Positions 44,101 to 56,600 of a stretch of DNA of 64,000 nt are shown piece by piece (within the stretch, counting starts at the first letter, position 1; every line of letters starts with the position of its first letter). The stretch is from assembly GCA_918807975.1 (NCBI GenBank), contig OU964919.1, positions 31,317,824-31,381,823 of the forward strand, written 5' to 3'. Origin of the DNA: Aplidium turbinatum (lineage: Eukaryota > Chordata > Ascidiacea > Aplousobranchia > Polyclinidae). The notes under the pieces were generated by a model, which had not been told where the DNA came from, ran no database searches, and saw only the letters and a program-made list of their open reading frames with translations. The translations under genes were made by a program, and so were the position numbers.

Positions 44101-47100
44101 CAGGGATATCTAAAGAAAGGGATACGAAGGCTTTTATTACGTCTGACAATAGAAGGGCTTTTGTTTATCGTAAATAATCTGTGTTTATCGTAAAAAGACA
44201 ATTGGCACCAATAGTAGTTTAATAAATCTTGTTATGAAAACTTGCATTGCGCTATTAAAATCAGGCTTGGATGCTCACTGCATGCTCGTGGTTGCTTGTT
44301 AATTCAACTACCCATGTGGTAATATATATCTTACGTAACTTATAAAAATGTGATAATATTTTATTTAGGTTATTTAAGTATGAGTTTAGTTTATATTTAA
44401 GTATGAGACTGGTTTGTTTATAAGTTGAGTTGAATTTTACGGCTGTCTGACTACCTGATGAAATTTCTATCTATCTAATTTAGCTATCTGACTCCATTAT
44501 CTAATTTCTACACAATTGTTATTCGAATTATAATTTAAAGTTATCAGAAGGTGTTCGTATAATGTTGTAGGTCTATAACACAATTTGAATTTAAACAGTA
44601 CAGAATAATGAAATCAAAGGATAGTGAAACATTATCACGAGTTATTACATTTTAATTAAACAATCAATTTAATGTTTTTCTGAGAGCTGAACTGGTCTAA
44701 CTGAGCTGGTTTGATGTGAGCTGGTTTCGTGTGATAGAGCTAGTCCGATTTGATAGAGCTCTTTGTCTAATTGAGCTGGTTTGATGTGATAGAGCTCTCG
44801 TCAAAGGACGAACAAACCATTTTATTGTGTGCGCCCTTTTTTCTATTTTCTTTGGGAGCAGTTGCATGGAAAATTACAGAACTTTAGTAAAAGGCAGGAA
44901 AACTTATACGATGAAATAATGGATCGCTACAGAGGCCCCCCCAAATTTGGGCTAAATTGGAACCATGGGTACCAAGTTTAGCTCAAATTTAAGGAGTTAA
45001 AACGTTAACACAATTTTAACAGACATAGTATGAAATAGGTATGTTTAGTGTTTATGATAATAATGTGGTGTTGTGTTTGTGATATCGTGTCGCGAAGTGA
45101 TTCTGCGTGATTCTACCGCCTTCCGCAAAGGAATGTCTGAGTTTGTGCTGTGTTGAAGAGTCCACCTCGTAGAAACATTAATTGTTTTCTAAGCGCCGTT
45201 GAAAACCGTAGCAGGCATTCATTGTTTGTCTGACTTTTTCTGTTGCAAAGCAGACCATGCCGATTGACTTGATACAAATGTAGCCTTGTCTTGCTTTTTG
45301 CTTGCTAGAGATCATCGCAGTTGGAGATCATTGACGTAGTCGTAGCATTTAATTGTTGGCATTTGGCTTTTTGTATTCCTTGAGAGGCGCTAGAGAGTCG
45401 AGTGCAGGTGGCTCTGTAGCATTTTTTTTCGTTTCAGGCGGCAGTACGCATAATCACGTCCTTCTGGTGTTCATGAATGTGATGTAAGATTTCTGAAAAA
45501 GGCAAAGCAAATTGATTACAAGTTCAACTTTGAAATATTTAGCGACTTGGTTTATAAGTCGACCTGTACAAAATGTAAAGATACGATTTGAACGGCGAAC
45601 AAAACTAATTAAAACAAAAGAACATAGGCATCGACAGGTCTAAATACCATTCACAAAATCGTAAATGTTCATAAGTCTGAACAGTCGTTCAGCAACTGCA
45701 AATAAAACACAGAAATAAAAAAAGATACAGTAGGCTACATGATTCAAAACCATGCAGTTGTTTCATGCAGTATGAAGATTAATGTTTCGTGGGCATATGC
45801 ATGCTTGCCCAACATAGGTTAAATAGGTTAGTAACATGCCATGCCAACCGTTAGATGCGCGCATTTGCATGCCACTCGCAGTCATATTCAACCATACACA
45901 ATAAACAAAAACGCTTAGCAGACAACCTATAAAGAGAGAAAGGTTGAAATAGACAACCACTGGATGTCTGGTGCTGCATTGGAAGAAATGCAGACAGTTG
46001 CAGAAAAAGACAACGATTTCGCATTAATGCGATATTTGCATTTTTCTTGCGATGAAGCTATATAACCTACAGTGTATAGGCAAGAGCTTTTGAAAAGCAG
46101 GTTGGCCAGCTTGTAGCCTACAAGCGACTTGACAAAGAATTGCCCATTGGCTGAGATGCTGGAAGAGGCTGTACTTTCCTGTAAAGAACTACATAGGATG
46201 ATTAAACCAACACATGGATTTAGAACAAACAAAAATAACCTAATTCTACGGAAACTACAGACTGCAAAATAAACAAATGGACGAATGCTGGAGTGGACAA
46301 TCCTTAAGACCATTCGTCTCAGCACAACAGCTTGGCGCTGTTAAAAATACACAAACACTACAGTAAAACGTTACGTAATTGCAATATTAAAATACAACGT
46401 AAACGCAAGGTTTTGCAGCGTTAATCACATGAACTGCCCGTCGACTGTTCGGCGGATGACGTCACTGATTTATTGTGTTGTTGTTTAGCAACATTTCCGG
46501 GGTTCGAAGGTCCATCACTGTTGTTCACAGCGTGTGACATCATTGGTGGCGATAATAACACTGTTGACGAAAAAACGTTATACAGCAACATAACTAAAAC
46601 ATCGAAAACTGTTCATGCAACGTGAACACTAAGATTTGCCACGTCAACCCTACGGGTTGTCTTGAAGATTTTCAGGGATATGCTACAAAACGGTTATCCA
46701 ACGTTGATCAGCCATATTTCGATACAAAATTACAAATGGAAGAAATTATATAGTGTCAGTTGAGTCGATGCGAGTGATGTCATCAATGGATGGTTTTGCT
46801 GAGTAAAAGTTAAGTGTGATGGATATTGCTGTTTTGTCGATCTCAGCACCAGAACACGTGACAGCGATTCTGCCTTCTCAAGAGACAAAAGATATTGCTA
46901 AATGCCAAGCAAGCTTACACAAAAGTTCCATTACAGGGTAAAAAAAACTGTGCATAGACAGTAGTGCAATGCAAACAAAAAACAGAAACAACGTTTCTTA
47001 AATCATGTTAGCTCCTAGAAATATTAAAAAAAATTGGGGCACACGAAAACTACAACCTCTTTGGGTGGCTTCGCATAATTTCCCCTGTCTTTGCGCCACA

Positions 47101-48801
47101 GAGTTATACTAACTGATTGCTTCAGCTGAAAACATAAGGGTGGCAAAGTTGTGAAGCAAAGTCTTCACAATGATTTCTCCTATTTGGAGATCTCCTTGTC
47201 GGAGTAAAAAGACGCACAACTCACGGATGGTTGCTTGGAAGCAACACCATAACGCTTTGCAGAGCTGTGCCTGCACGTGTACGTCTGTATAAAAAGTGAG
47301 ATTGAGGCTCGAACCTCGTAATCTCGCATGCTAGTTGCATGTTGGGAGGCAAAAATAAAAAAATACATAAATATTAAAATGAGCTAAGTATTTAAGTTAC
47401 ATTTGAAACTGCGATTATTCTACAAAAAATTACATGATTATATTTCCCTGCAAAGGCAACTTGTTGGCAATTAGTAGGCTTTATCTAAGCAACGTTTAAA
47501 AAACATTAAAAATTGGCAATTGGCGCTAAATTGTCCACATCGGCTGCTGAAATGAGTAGTCTGCCGTTGAACAATTCGCTTCATTACTTCCATTAAGCGA
47601 ACAACAACAATCAGTTACGTTTAACAAGCAATAAATTGCCGGCAGGGTGCTTTAAAAAGTAGTCTGCAATGAACTGCAGAAAAATTGTTGGCAAACCAAC
47701 GCGTGAAATGATAAAAGGTGACATGTTTTTAAAAGATAATTATGAGCTCGTGTTGTTTTTATTTTTGACATACAGTAGAAATAAAAATTTTGTATAATAA
47801 TGCACTTACCAGATTCTTCGTAGTTTGGTGATCTTGGTAAACTTACTTTTTATTTTTAAAAAAAACCTACTTACGTGCGGGGTAACCAATGTTGTAATAT
47901 ATATCTTACGTAACTTATAAAAATGTGATAATATTTTATTTAGGTTATTTAAGTATGAGTTTAGTTTATATTTAAGTATGAGACTGGTTTGTTTATAAGT
48001 TGAGTTGAATTTTACGGCTGTCTGACTACCTGATGAAATTTCTATCTATCTAATTTAGCTATCTGACTCCATTATCTAATTTCTACACAATTGTTATTCG
48101 AATTATAATTTAAAGTTATCAGAAGGTGTTCGTATAATGTTGTAGGTCTATAACACAATTTGAATTTAAACAGTACAGAATAATGAAATCAAAGGATAGT
48201 GAAACATTATCACGAGTTATTACATTTTAATTAAACAATCAATTTAATGTTTTTCTGAGAGCTGAACTGGTCTAACTGAGCTGGTTTGATGTGAGCTGGT
48301 TTCGTGTGATAGAGCTAGTCCGATTTGATAGAGCTCTTTGTCTAATTGAGCTGGTTTGATGTGATAGAGCTCTCGTCAAAGGACGAACAAACCATTTTAT
48401 TGTGTGCGCCCTTTTTTCTATTTTCTTTGGGAGCAGTTGCATGGAAAATTACAGAACTTTAGTAAAAGGCAGGAAAACTTATACGATGAAATAATGGATC
48501 GCTACACCCACATAATTGCTATACATCTAGCCTCCTGCAAAGGTTTTGTTATAAAAAACAGCTTACTGGTAAAAAACAGCTTACTTTTCAACTGTCTTTG
48601 TAAACAAGTATTCTTTAAATATGCTCTACGTAAAATTTGCTAACTGTCTTCTGTAGCTCATAGTACCAGCTGCACTACAAAAGTTTTTACGATTTTAAAA
48701 AGAACCACATGTTTAAAGCACTACAAACTACCGCCCTGGTAGTGTCATGAGAATAAGGCAATCGCTGCGAGCCTTCATACCCCCTTCTCTTGATATCCCT
48801 G
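44101..48801. mobile_element. CAGGGATATC-family MITE, split by an LTR element
   Basis: CAGGGATATCTAAAGAAAGG / CTCTTGATATCCCTG with exact duplication GGTCTGCA (44093-44100, 48802-48809), inserted in the GCDGT-family gene. Without the LTR element it is about 505 bp. Compared with the copy at 35113-38752 it lacks about 3 kb of interior, joined at a short TTAA/AGC overlap, so it is an internal-deletion derivative. Confidence 0.85.
44315..48506. mobile_element. Non-coding LTR element (LARD-like)
   Basis: LTRs of 617 bp at 44315-44931 and 47890-48506 (TGTKGTAATATATATC ... GATCGCTACA), nearly identical. The 4-bp duplication CCCA is at 44311-44314 and 48507-48510. The related MITE copy at 35113 shows the empty site (ACTACCCATAT on its minus strand near 38555). 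The 2.96-kb interior has no gag or pol frame that I recognise, so it looks like a non-autonomous derivative; a tRNA-like stretch lies near 47290-47340. Young by LTR similarity; superfamily unknown. Confidence 0.8.
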
Positions 48802-50179
48802 GGTCTGCAGCACTTATTGCTTCATCATTTCTACAAGATGCGGAGTTGTAACGGATAGCGAATCTCAATCAGTCATAGATAAAAGCAAAGTGAGAAGAGC
48901 GAGAAAAGAAATGAGGTTTACAACTCAAATGGAAAGTAGGCCTATCATGTGCATAAGTTTGCAAAGCATATATTTTGATGGCCGAAAAGATTAAACCATC
49001 AAACAAAATGAAATTGCTGGGCGACTTCGAGTACATTTCGCGGTTGAAGAACACATTACTTTACTTGAGGAGCCAAGTTCTCATTTCATTGGTCATTTTA
49101 CTGCAGCCAACTGATCTAATGTGTCAATAGCTACCGGGATTCTTGAATATCTTGGATCCAATAAAATTAGCTACGACAATGTAATGGCAATTGGATGCGA
49201 TGGAACCGCAATAAACACAAGTCAAAAAGGCGTCGTGATAAAGCTCCTGGAAGATCATTTCCAAAAGCCACTTCAATGGTTAATATGCTTACTCCATAGT
49301 AATGAATTGCCTCTTAGGCATCTTATAAAAGATATGGCAATACTAGCAGACCTGATAGCTTCACTGGGCCCATTATAAAGCAGCTAGCCATATAGGAGTC
49401 CAGGTATGATGAACCACTCAAGATGGTTGAACACAGCCAATAGAATTCTACGTTTATATGCTGCATCTAACGCGTCAGCTGTATTGGTGGAACGTGTGGA
49501 CTATATTATGAATGTTTATACTCCAGTATAATATAGAGGAATGCATTTTATGCCTATCCTGAAAACATTTTGATTGCAATCATATGTTTAACTTATACCA
49601 AAGAGTATGTAAGGGAACTAGGATGGAGAAGAATTTTCAATTCATGAATATTATCATCTCACAACACTCGTCAGCAAAAGTTCACCATGTCAATATTTCA
49701 GTTCAGTTCCGAACGTTACTTTGAGATAATAGACTGGCAAAATATTCCAGTTACGGAACCCCAAGCAATGCGTGGTGTTGACAGCAATGTGAGAAAAGAG
49801 CACATCAAAACAAAGATGCCTTCACAACAGTTGTTTTTTGTACGTTTTCTCTGCCTCTGCCACACACAACAGGGGTCTGCTACTATTCGGCTAGTCCGAT
49901 TCGGCTAGTCCGATGCGGCTATTACCTTATTCGGCTACAGCCCGATTCGGCTAGTCCGATTGGGCTAGTTCCCTATTTGGATACAGTCTTTATCAGATAG
50001 TTCCCTATTCGGCAATTTTTTGAAAATCCAACGATAATCCTTCTGTAATCCAACAAAATCCTTCTGTAAATCCAACGACGCCTTCTGTTTATTTAGAGAA
50101 TTTTGTATTTTATTCCACAATAGGCTATCGTTTCTTTTGCATTCTTGCATTTTATCCAGTGTTTACCTTTGAGTGCCTT

Positions 50180-50267
50180 CCCAGACGGCAAAATCAGTCA
50201 TTTTTACATTGATTCAACGTGTGCAGACGTTAAATCAATGTAAAAATGGCGGATTTTACTGTCTGGG
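50180..50267. repeat. CCCAGAC palindromic mini-repeat, full copy
   Basis: 88 bp: CCCAGACGGCAAAATC, TTTTTACATTGATTCAACG, GCAGACGTTAAATCAATG, then GGATTTTACTGTCTGGG, a nearly perfect hairpin. It lies at the inner edge of the left arm of the 11.4-kb unit. Confidence 0.8.
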
Positions 50268-50331
50268 TGAGCCGTGTGATAAATTAAAGCCTTCGGTTGC
50301 GTCATAATGAATTGCGTGTAATTACCACCCC

Positions 50332-50550
50332 TTGACGGAGGAGCAAGACTACGCGCGCCGGTATTTAAAAGAGAATAGTGGAGAAAAAAGTGGGAAGCGA
50401 GGTAAAGTTGTTTACCATAGAAATGCTTGTCACAAAGCAATAACGAAATTCTGGAAAACCTTTTCGAATGCCCCAGGTAGCAACAGTCGACGTGCAGCTG
50501 GCGTCATCAGGGCGGCGAGCGCTCACATTGGCGACATTGAAAATCGTTAG
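50332..50550 (+). CDS. Open frame of unknown function
   Basis: TEEQDYARRYLKENSGEKSG, KRGKVVYHRNACHKAITKFW, then a low-confidence tail to a stop at 50550. The first 45 residues look coding (regular charged/aromatic spacing); the rest overlaps the inverted repeat starting at 50472 and is probably chance. It may be a first exon. Family not recognised. Confidence 0.25.
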   Translation: MTEEQDYARRYLKENSGEKSGKRGKVVYHRNACHKAITKFWKTFSNAPGSNSRRAAGVIRAASAHIGDIENR

Positions 50551-53122
50551 CGGTAAGCCAGCGCTTGAATGGCGAATCTCGTCATGACTTTTTTTCTTTA
50601 AAGTTTATCGCTTTCTGCTGGCTTCACGCCATCGACTTTCGCGCGAGAGACGCGCTTTCGATATTCGCTCGTTTTCCGCTGACAACGCGCCGTCGAGTTT
50701 CCTACGAAAGGCTTCGCTTCGCGCTTGATTAAAAAAATTCATCATGCCGTTTTAGTTGCGCTTGATTGAAGTCACGTGCCATTTCAAACCAACAGTTGAT
50801 ATGAGTTGAAGCCTGTTTGTCCTTTGTCTAATTGTCAGTGGTGCCACTCCTTGTGTTTTTTCACCAGATCTAGTGATTTTGGATTGCATCTAGTGTTCTT
50901 GTGTTTTTTTTTAGCGATTTAGCTTTATGTTTGTGTACATAAATTTGGACAGTGTTTAAAGTAGCCCCACCTATTTTTTTGTTTGGCTGCATCAATCTGT
51001 TTGTAGTGCTTTTCAAAGTGGACAGCAAGTTTTTTTGTCTGGTTACACCAATACCTTCTCGAGTAAGAAGGCCCTTTCATGAAAAAGGCAAAACTTGTGA
51101 CGTCATCACGAGTAGTTCAGATTGTCAGCGAAGCGCGTATGGTGAATAGAGTTCTGCAATGGCTTTTAAGCTTGCTTCACTGTGTTTTATTGTAGTAAAC
51201 CAGCAATCTGTGTCTTAATGTCACACGAATGTAAGAAATCATTGTGACCCCTGTGTCTGTAAGCAACTGTAGGTACCACAAATCAACACTTTTTTTTATT
51301 TTAAATATTCATGACCATAGTTCCACGCACGCAAACAAATACACTAGATCAAGTGATAGCATACACAATGCTATTGTATTGAAACATGAATCACAATTAC
51401 AAATGAAAGTCAGATCTCATTTAAAATTTAATGATTAATCAACATGCTGTCAAAAATCATGCAACAATAAACAAATAATTGTTGTATTCAAACACCAAAT
51501 GCCACAATACTGTAATAAAAATTGATACGCACAATTGATAAACATTACAATTTTCTTATAAACTATTATTTGAGAAAAGAGCATTATCACACATTAAATG
51601 TTGTACTTATATACAATTCTATCACAGTTGGCGATCAACATCATGCACATGATTAGTGCTATTGTAAGTGATTTTGAAATTCAAATAACAACATAAAATA
51701 TTTAACCTATTCAAAGGCAGCATTGTAAACAGACCAGAGTAGGCCTACATAAATTGCACAATCACTAAATGCCATATAAATGACAGCAGATTACGAATTA
51801 ACAGTTTGCAGTTCACGTTTCTTTGCCAGTCTTTGTTGAACAATTACATCATTTTCCTTGCAACAAAAATTATTGAGTAAAGAATTTGTGGATGCCCAGC
51901 AAGTCATGTTTGTTATTGTTGACACGCTGTGACCATTTTCACAAGTGTTTGTTGACAAGTAATCAACATCGCAATCCAAAATAGCACATAACGTTGTTTG
52001 TAAAACCACCTGCTGTTGGTTCTTTGAGAATAGAAATTATTTAGTTGCAGATAGTTGCTCCACAATAAGATAATTTATTTGAACAATCTTTATAATCTTA
52101 TCATCAAGGTATAATAATCCTCCTCTAGTGATTGCACTAATACTTGTACCATTTACATTCGACATTGCACAAGTCATGCGTTCTTTGCATTCCTCATATT
52201 TCATTTTTTACTAGCGGTATCACAACAATATCCAGCAAGGTAGGTAATGACAGGCAACACAGTTTCACATTTCACACAAATAAGGACAAAATATTAAAAA
52301 GTCTGGTGGACAAACCGGTAGCTTTTGTGTCATTAAAATTAGCTGTTGACAATTAAACCAAATAGCATTTTCATAATATAAACAACCTTTAATAGACATT
52401 AAAATACTAATAACAAGCTTGCACTTTAATGCAAAATCACTTTTACTTGGTAAGGTACAATTTTCAGAAGACAATAACAACAATTGTAATACACTCTCCA
52501 ATGTGGATATGGAATTTACATGCAATGATAAAACGTAATCACTAATGTTTAGGCAAATTTACTGAGCTTCTGTATACGGTCATGCTCAATTGTTCATCTA
52601 AAACCGCTGCACTGGTAACAACAGGCACAGCTATAACATGGCTCTTTATTTCACAAATCAATATTTTATCACGTTCGTCCACAATCTGCCATGAAGAATT
52701 GAATTTGAACTTTTTCCTCACAGATCTTTAATTGAAGTCAAACTGTCTTTTTCCAGAGCAATGGTAAACTCTTCTTTGCTGTTTGCAATTGCTTGAGAGA
52801 GCTGAACGTTATCTATTGTCTCAAGTTTGTCATCATGATTTGCTCTTTTGGATGTGGAAGGTTTGCTCAAATATGATGCGCGATTTGGTAATTGAGATGG
52901 TATGGCGCCAGGTACTAATGTCGAAACTTTCAAATCATAGGACAGCTGTTTTCCTGTTCTTACCAAATGCAGAAACAGCCTTTTTGATGTCATGTTTGTA
53001 AAAGAAGTTCACATACCTAAAAATTAAAAATATTTTTAAACAAAACCGAAATTGCATTCAGACTCATTAATTTGCATTTACTTGCTTTTGTACATATTCC
53101 TCATTTTGCAGCTCAGCCATTT

Positions 53123-53210
53123 CCCAGACTGCAAATCAGACGTTTTTTCATTGATTCAACGTCCACAGACGTTAAATCGAAGTAAAGAAACGAGTGATTT
53201 GCTGTCTGGG
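53123..53210. repeat. CCCAGAC palindromic mini-repeat
   Basis: CCCAGACTGCAAATCAGACG ... GTGATTTGCTGTCTGGG, with the CATTGATTCAACGTC core. It lies in the THAP gene's intron. Confidence 0.8.
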
Positions 53211-53621
53211 TTGTGAAAGCTGTAATCTAGCTAACAGCTCAGCAGTCTGCCAAGAGTAAGCAGCTAGCAAGCATCTAACAATGTAAAAATGCTGTTAAAA
53301 GGAAACATTTGCTGGCTCAAAAAGGCATCACACTGTTTCGAACAATTAATCTATATCTAAACAAGCAGAACAACGCTATTCAAGCGTAAACTTAAAGTGG
53401 TTGTTTCTTTTGCCAAGTTGCCCGCTTGAAAAGCTATTTCTGTGTTGGCCTACAGAGAACATTACAATACATCGAAAACACGTTAGAGTCTAGAGAGGAT
53501 TACTAGAAAATTTCGTGAGAGCAGAGAAATCAGAGCAGAGAAAGCAATGCCATTATTTATGAATAGGATTTATTTGAAACAGTCAAACTAAACTAAATGG
53601 TTCAGCAGTCAGACATTACTT

Positions 53622-53700
53622 CCCAGACAGAAAATCGATCGTTTTTTCACATTGATTCACCGTCTGCAGACAATTCAAAAAAGGACTGATTTTCTGTTAT
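53622..53700. repeat. CCCAGAC palindromic mini-repeat, partial
   Basis: CCCAGACAGAAAATCGATCG, CATTGATTCACCGTCTGCAG, ending GATTTTCTGTTAT. The right end is degraded. It lies just downstream of the THAP exon donor. Confidence 0.65.
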
Positions 53701-55574
53701 GATTGAAACAATTAAGTTGACAAAATAAGTTGAGAGTACATACTCGACTTGACTTTGTTGGAACAAAATCCTTTTTGATAACATAGAGCCACTTCTTTTT
53801 TAATTCCTCATCTTTTGGAAAGCTGAAAACTTGCACTTTTAATCCACCATGATAATTTCCATTGCAGTTGGGAACACAGCACATATAAGGCATTGCAAAC
53901 TTTTTGTTGTTTTCTCACCAGAGTTACAGAGTTTATTTAAAGATACATTCTAGCAACTAAAACACACCAAAAAACCAGAGCAAAAACTAATTAACCAGCA
54001 AAATTTAGAAAATTTCTACAAATTTTAATTTTTCAACACAAAGATAGTTTGGTCATCCATCGCTGCCTTTCCTTTTAGTTTGCATTTATAACTAAGTTAT
54101 CCAGCATTCACAATACCTTGCAATAAGGTAACAAAAAGAGCCTGAATAAATGTGTGAAATACTCTAATTATTTAGTTTTCAGAATTATTAACCTGCTAAG
54201 TAAATACTGCTATAATTTCAGATTTCTGTTAGATATTAACTTCTCAAATCTCATCCACTGATCAACAGTCAACACATTACACTGCATTGCGCCTTGCGGG
54301 TCTTGCGAATTGCGATGCGGTTAGGAAAAGAAAGCTTACTTAGTGAGGCGTAACGATCTACCAGTGATGACGTCAATACGCAATGAAACGGCCTTCTACC
54401 TCTAGGTGGCGTTGGTTACACCCAATGATGACCAAATTTGAGATATTTAGCATAAATACTTTAAAGAATACACACAAAATTTGTGTTCGATCTTAACGCT
54501 AGTCCGCTAGCCAATGGCTAGTGAAAATTTGCGCGGACAAGTAGAAATGTTGCAGTAGGCTATCTAGTCCGATTGGCTAGTAAAAATATTTGCCGGTGAA
54601 AAGTTTTGGTTTACAAAATGGCGGTTGGTGACGTCACTCTGAAATACTGCAAAAATTTGCTTGCCAGAGGCGAAATTGCACGAAAAAGGCTGTAAAGTGG
54701 GTCAATGAGCACGTGACTACTTTCTTCTCGCAACTTTGCTAGACACGACACGTGTTGAGCACTCCTGTACAGAGGTCAGAGAAGCCAGCAAGCCAAAACA
54801 CTTATCTTAAATACGTCATCAGACAAGTGAAAAGTCAGCAGGCTAAACTGGTCGGACAAGTGAAAAAAAGTTAAGATCGACCCCTTGAAATTTTCAAATG
54901 AATATGAAAAGTGTTTAAAGTAGCTATGAGCGTAGCCTACCGTACCTTAAGGTAGGCTTGCATTTTGTCGGCTTACATTTGATGAGTATGGAGTTCTTAG
55001 ACTACACTACCTGAGAGATTGTGAGTAATATTGCGTTTTTGACAATATATTTGCAAAGGCCAATTTTGGGCAAATTTTTTCGCCCCCCCAAAAATGTTTT
55101 ACTCTCCTGCGGCTATGATTTCAGGGCTCTCTATGTCAAGGAAATTCAGTTCTATTCCGAAATTTTAAGGACTTTTAACACTCACTAACGCCATTGGCTG
55201 TCATTTTAGATTTAAGCTTTGTCTGTCTCCTGATTTATATTTTAGTGAAAAATTGCTCATGCGTCTGAATATCAACCTGGTGCATCAAAACGTGGAGCTG
55301 CTGCTTGCCTGCTACTTCAGAAAGTGAGTTAATGGTACATTACAGATGTTCATGTTTTTTTTCCGCTTTGCAGGTGGTAACTACGTCGGCAAATCATACT
55401 TAAAAAACATTAGAACCTTCTAATTATTCAACTGCTCAGTTTTAATTTTTAAAACTTCTTTGCTTTGCTCTAAACGCTTCCACATACATTTTGTGTGCAG
55501 AAATAGTTTAGTTTGTAAAATAGAATCATGTTTATTAGACCAATTTATGATGATTTTTAAAGCATAACCTAATG

Positions 55575-56312
55575 CAGGGTTTCCCAAACTTGTTTGGGCC
55601 ATGGACCACTATTTGTGAATCTGTTTATTCGCGGACCCCCAATTCCAATACAAAGGTAAAAATGAATAAAACCGAATTTTGTTTATTTAAAAAACTGACA
55701 ACATCAGTGGGACGGATGGAATTACTTCTTATTGCATGAGTCATCAATTCTGGGAGTTATTTGTGAAAGGCAGACTCATAAGTCAGGGTCCACGGAAAGT
55801 CTGAACCTGTAGGCGATTTTGTCTTCATGTTGGTAAGAGCTGAAAATGCTGTCTCACACATGTAGATCGTGGCAAAAGGCAATAAAATTTTAGTTGCCTT
55901 TTGCAATAGCAATAGGTATTCCTCCACAACACTCAACCACAAAGATGCAATAGCTGTTTGATTGAAACTAAGCATTAAAGTTTGACCAGATGATAATTCG
56001 TCTAATTCTTCTTCTTCGCGTCCTGACAGATCAGTCTTTGTAACAACAAAAGGGTTTAAAATCCAGTCAAAATTCTCATATGTCTCTTTTAAAAAGTACC
56101 GGTAGCCTACTTTTTGAAATGTGCAGAAAGCAATTCCAAATGTTGTATAACGTCAGAGAAAATCAACTTTGTATTAATTAAGAACTGCGGCAATTATCTT
56201 TGACAGGGTACGTAGGCTACTGTACAACGTATATGGGTGACTTTTTAATTTCTTGTCATATCGCCACGGACCACCTGTGCAGTCGTCGCGGACCACAGAT
56301 TGGGAAACCCTG
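55575..56312 (-). mobile_element. hAT copy with transposase relic
   Basis: CAGGGTTTCCCAAACTTG / AGATTGGGAAACCCTG with exact duplication ACCTAATG (55567-55574, 56313-56320). Minus-strand fragment 55975-55757: SLWLSVVEEYLLLLQKATKI, LLPFATIYMCETAFSALTNM-KTK, the hAT C-terminal region, then out of frame. It lies just upstream of the DUF4806 exon. Confidence 0.85.
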
Positions 56313-56439
56313 ACCTAATGATTAACCAATATATAGAACGTGTAGTTGTTTGGTTTAAGTTCACGATCTAGACTTGGCTTGTTACCTTGTTCAGTTTTAA
56401 ACTGACTATTGAGTAACGTGTGGATGTTCATTTAACAGC

Positions 56440-56600
56440 TCGATGGAAAATAAGAACGGTTGGAGGAAACGATTGTACCGAAACTGTGTGGAGAGTTATG
56501 CGACCTTTTGTGAATGACGATCTGGCCGCTCAGTTTAATTGGACTGGAAAAAATGTAAAAACTGCCTTTCTTGATCTGAAAATAAAAAAGTGTTATTTGG
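56440..56600 (+). CDS. DUF4806 domain, first half (exon)
   Basis: After acceptor TTCATTTAACAG the frame reads RWKIRTVGGNDCTETVWRVM, then RPFVNDDLAAQFNWTGKNVK, T-A-F-L, and ends at donor TTTG|GTAAGT. The pattern (T-x-GG ... ETVWRVMR ... DDLAxxFNWTGK ... AF) is the core of DUF4806, a C-terminal domain of unknown function common in multicopy invertebrate genes. Near the donor the A6 run at 56585-56590 puts the last codons out of frame: one more A would give KVLFD across the intron into the next exon, the usual family sequence. So this copy has a 1-base homopolymer frameshift, real or a sequencing error. An open stretch at 55255-55324 with acceptor and donor could be an upstream exon but is not in phase. 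Confidence 0.6.

Larger units (their letters stand above)
43393..49870 (+). pseudogene. Repetitive transposase-like gene (GCDGT...NTG family), interrupted
   Basis: Coding-like plus-strand segments: 43430-43690 (CLLTLQDDRLGMRYEHQFIF, NLDQMKESAKQKCLI); 43750-44100 (VTEQQFLLDQRTTRIMEI ... SCDRTGISDRSA); 48810-49100 (KNKVRRARKRMRFTTQM, FDGRKDKTIKQNE, EEHITLLEEPSSHF) and 49121-49378 (GILEYLG, VMAIGCDGTAINTSQKG, KPLQWLICLLHSNELPLRHL). Further degraded sequence runs to 49870 and resumes after 61245. I know this protein family as a very multicopy, unclassified gene in invertebrate genomes. Several stops and frameshifts make it a relic. A MITE (44101-48801) sits after SDRSA and the 11.4-kb unit (49873-61244) near the 3' end, both with 8-bp target duplications. 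Confidence 0.6.
51791..53893 (-). pseudogene. THAP-domain transposase remnant, P-element superfamily
   Basis: Read on the minus strand from 53893: a THAP zinc finger (MPYMCCVPNCNGNYHGGLKV, VFSFPKDEELKKKWLYVIKK, PTKSSR) ends at donor GTATGT. The THAP end and linker follow at about 52990-52718 (LVPGAIPSQLPNRASYLSKP). Then come a segment at about 52730-52553 (SSWQIVDERDKILICEIK) and helical segments at 52530-52265. At 52240-52030 is VITYLAGYCCDTASKKMKYE with CKERM and a TRGGLLYLDD motif, and at 52009-51791 the C-terminal ENGHSVST...RLAKKRELQ. The AGY-x-C-x2-C-x-GGL block with an N-terminal THAP is the P/THAP9-like architecture. At least two frame changes and a missing catalytic core show that it is dead. 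Confidence 0.7.

Noticed and set aside
47215-47345. tRNA gene (GAGGTTCGAGCCTC)
   Set aside because: Only a B-box/T-arm is clear; it sits inside a mobile LTR element and no full cloverleaf is visible.
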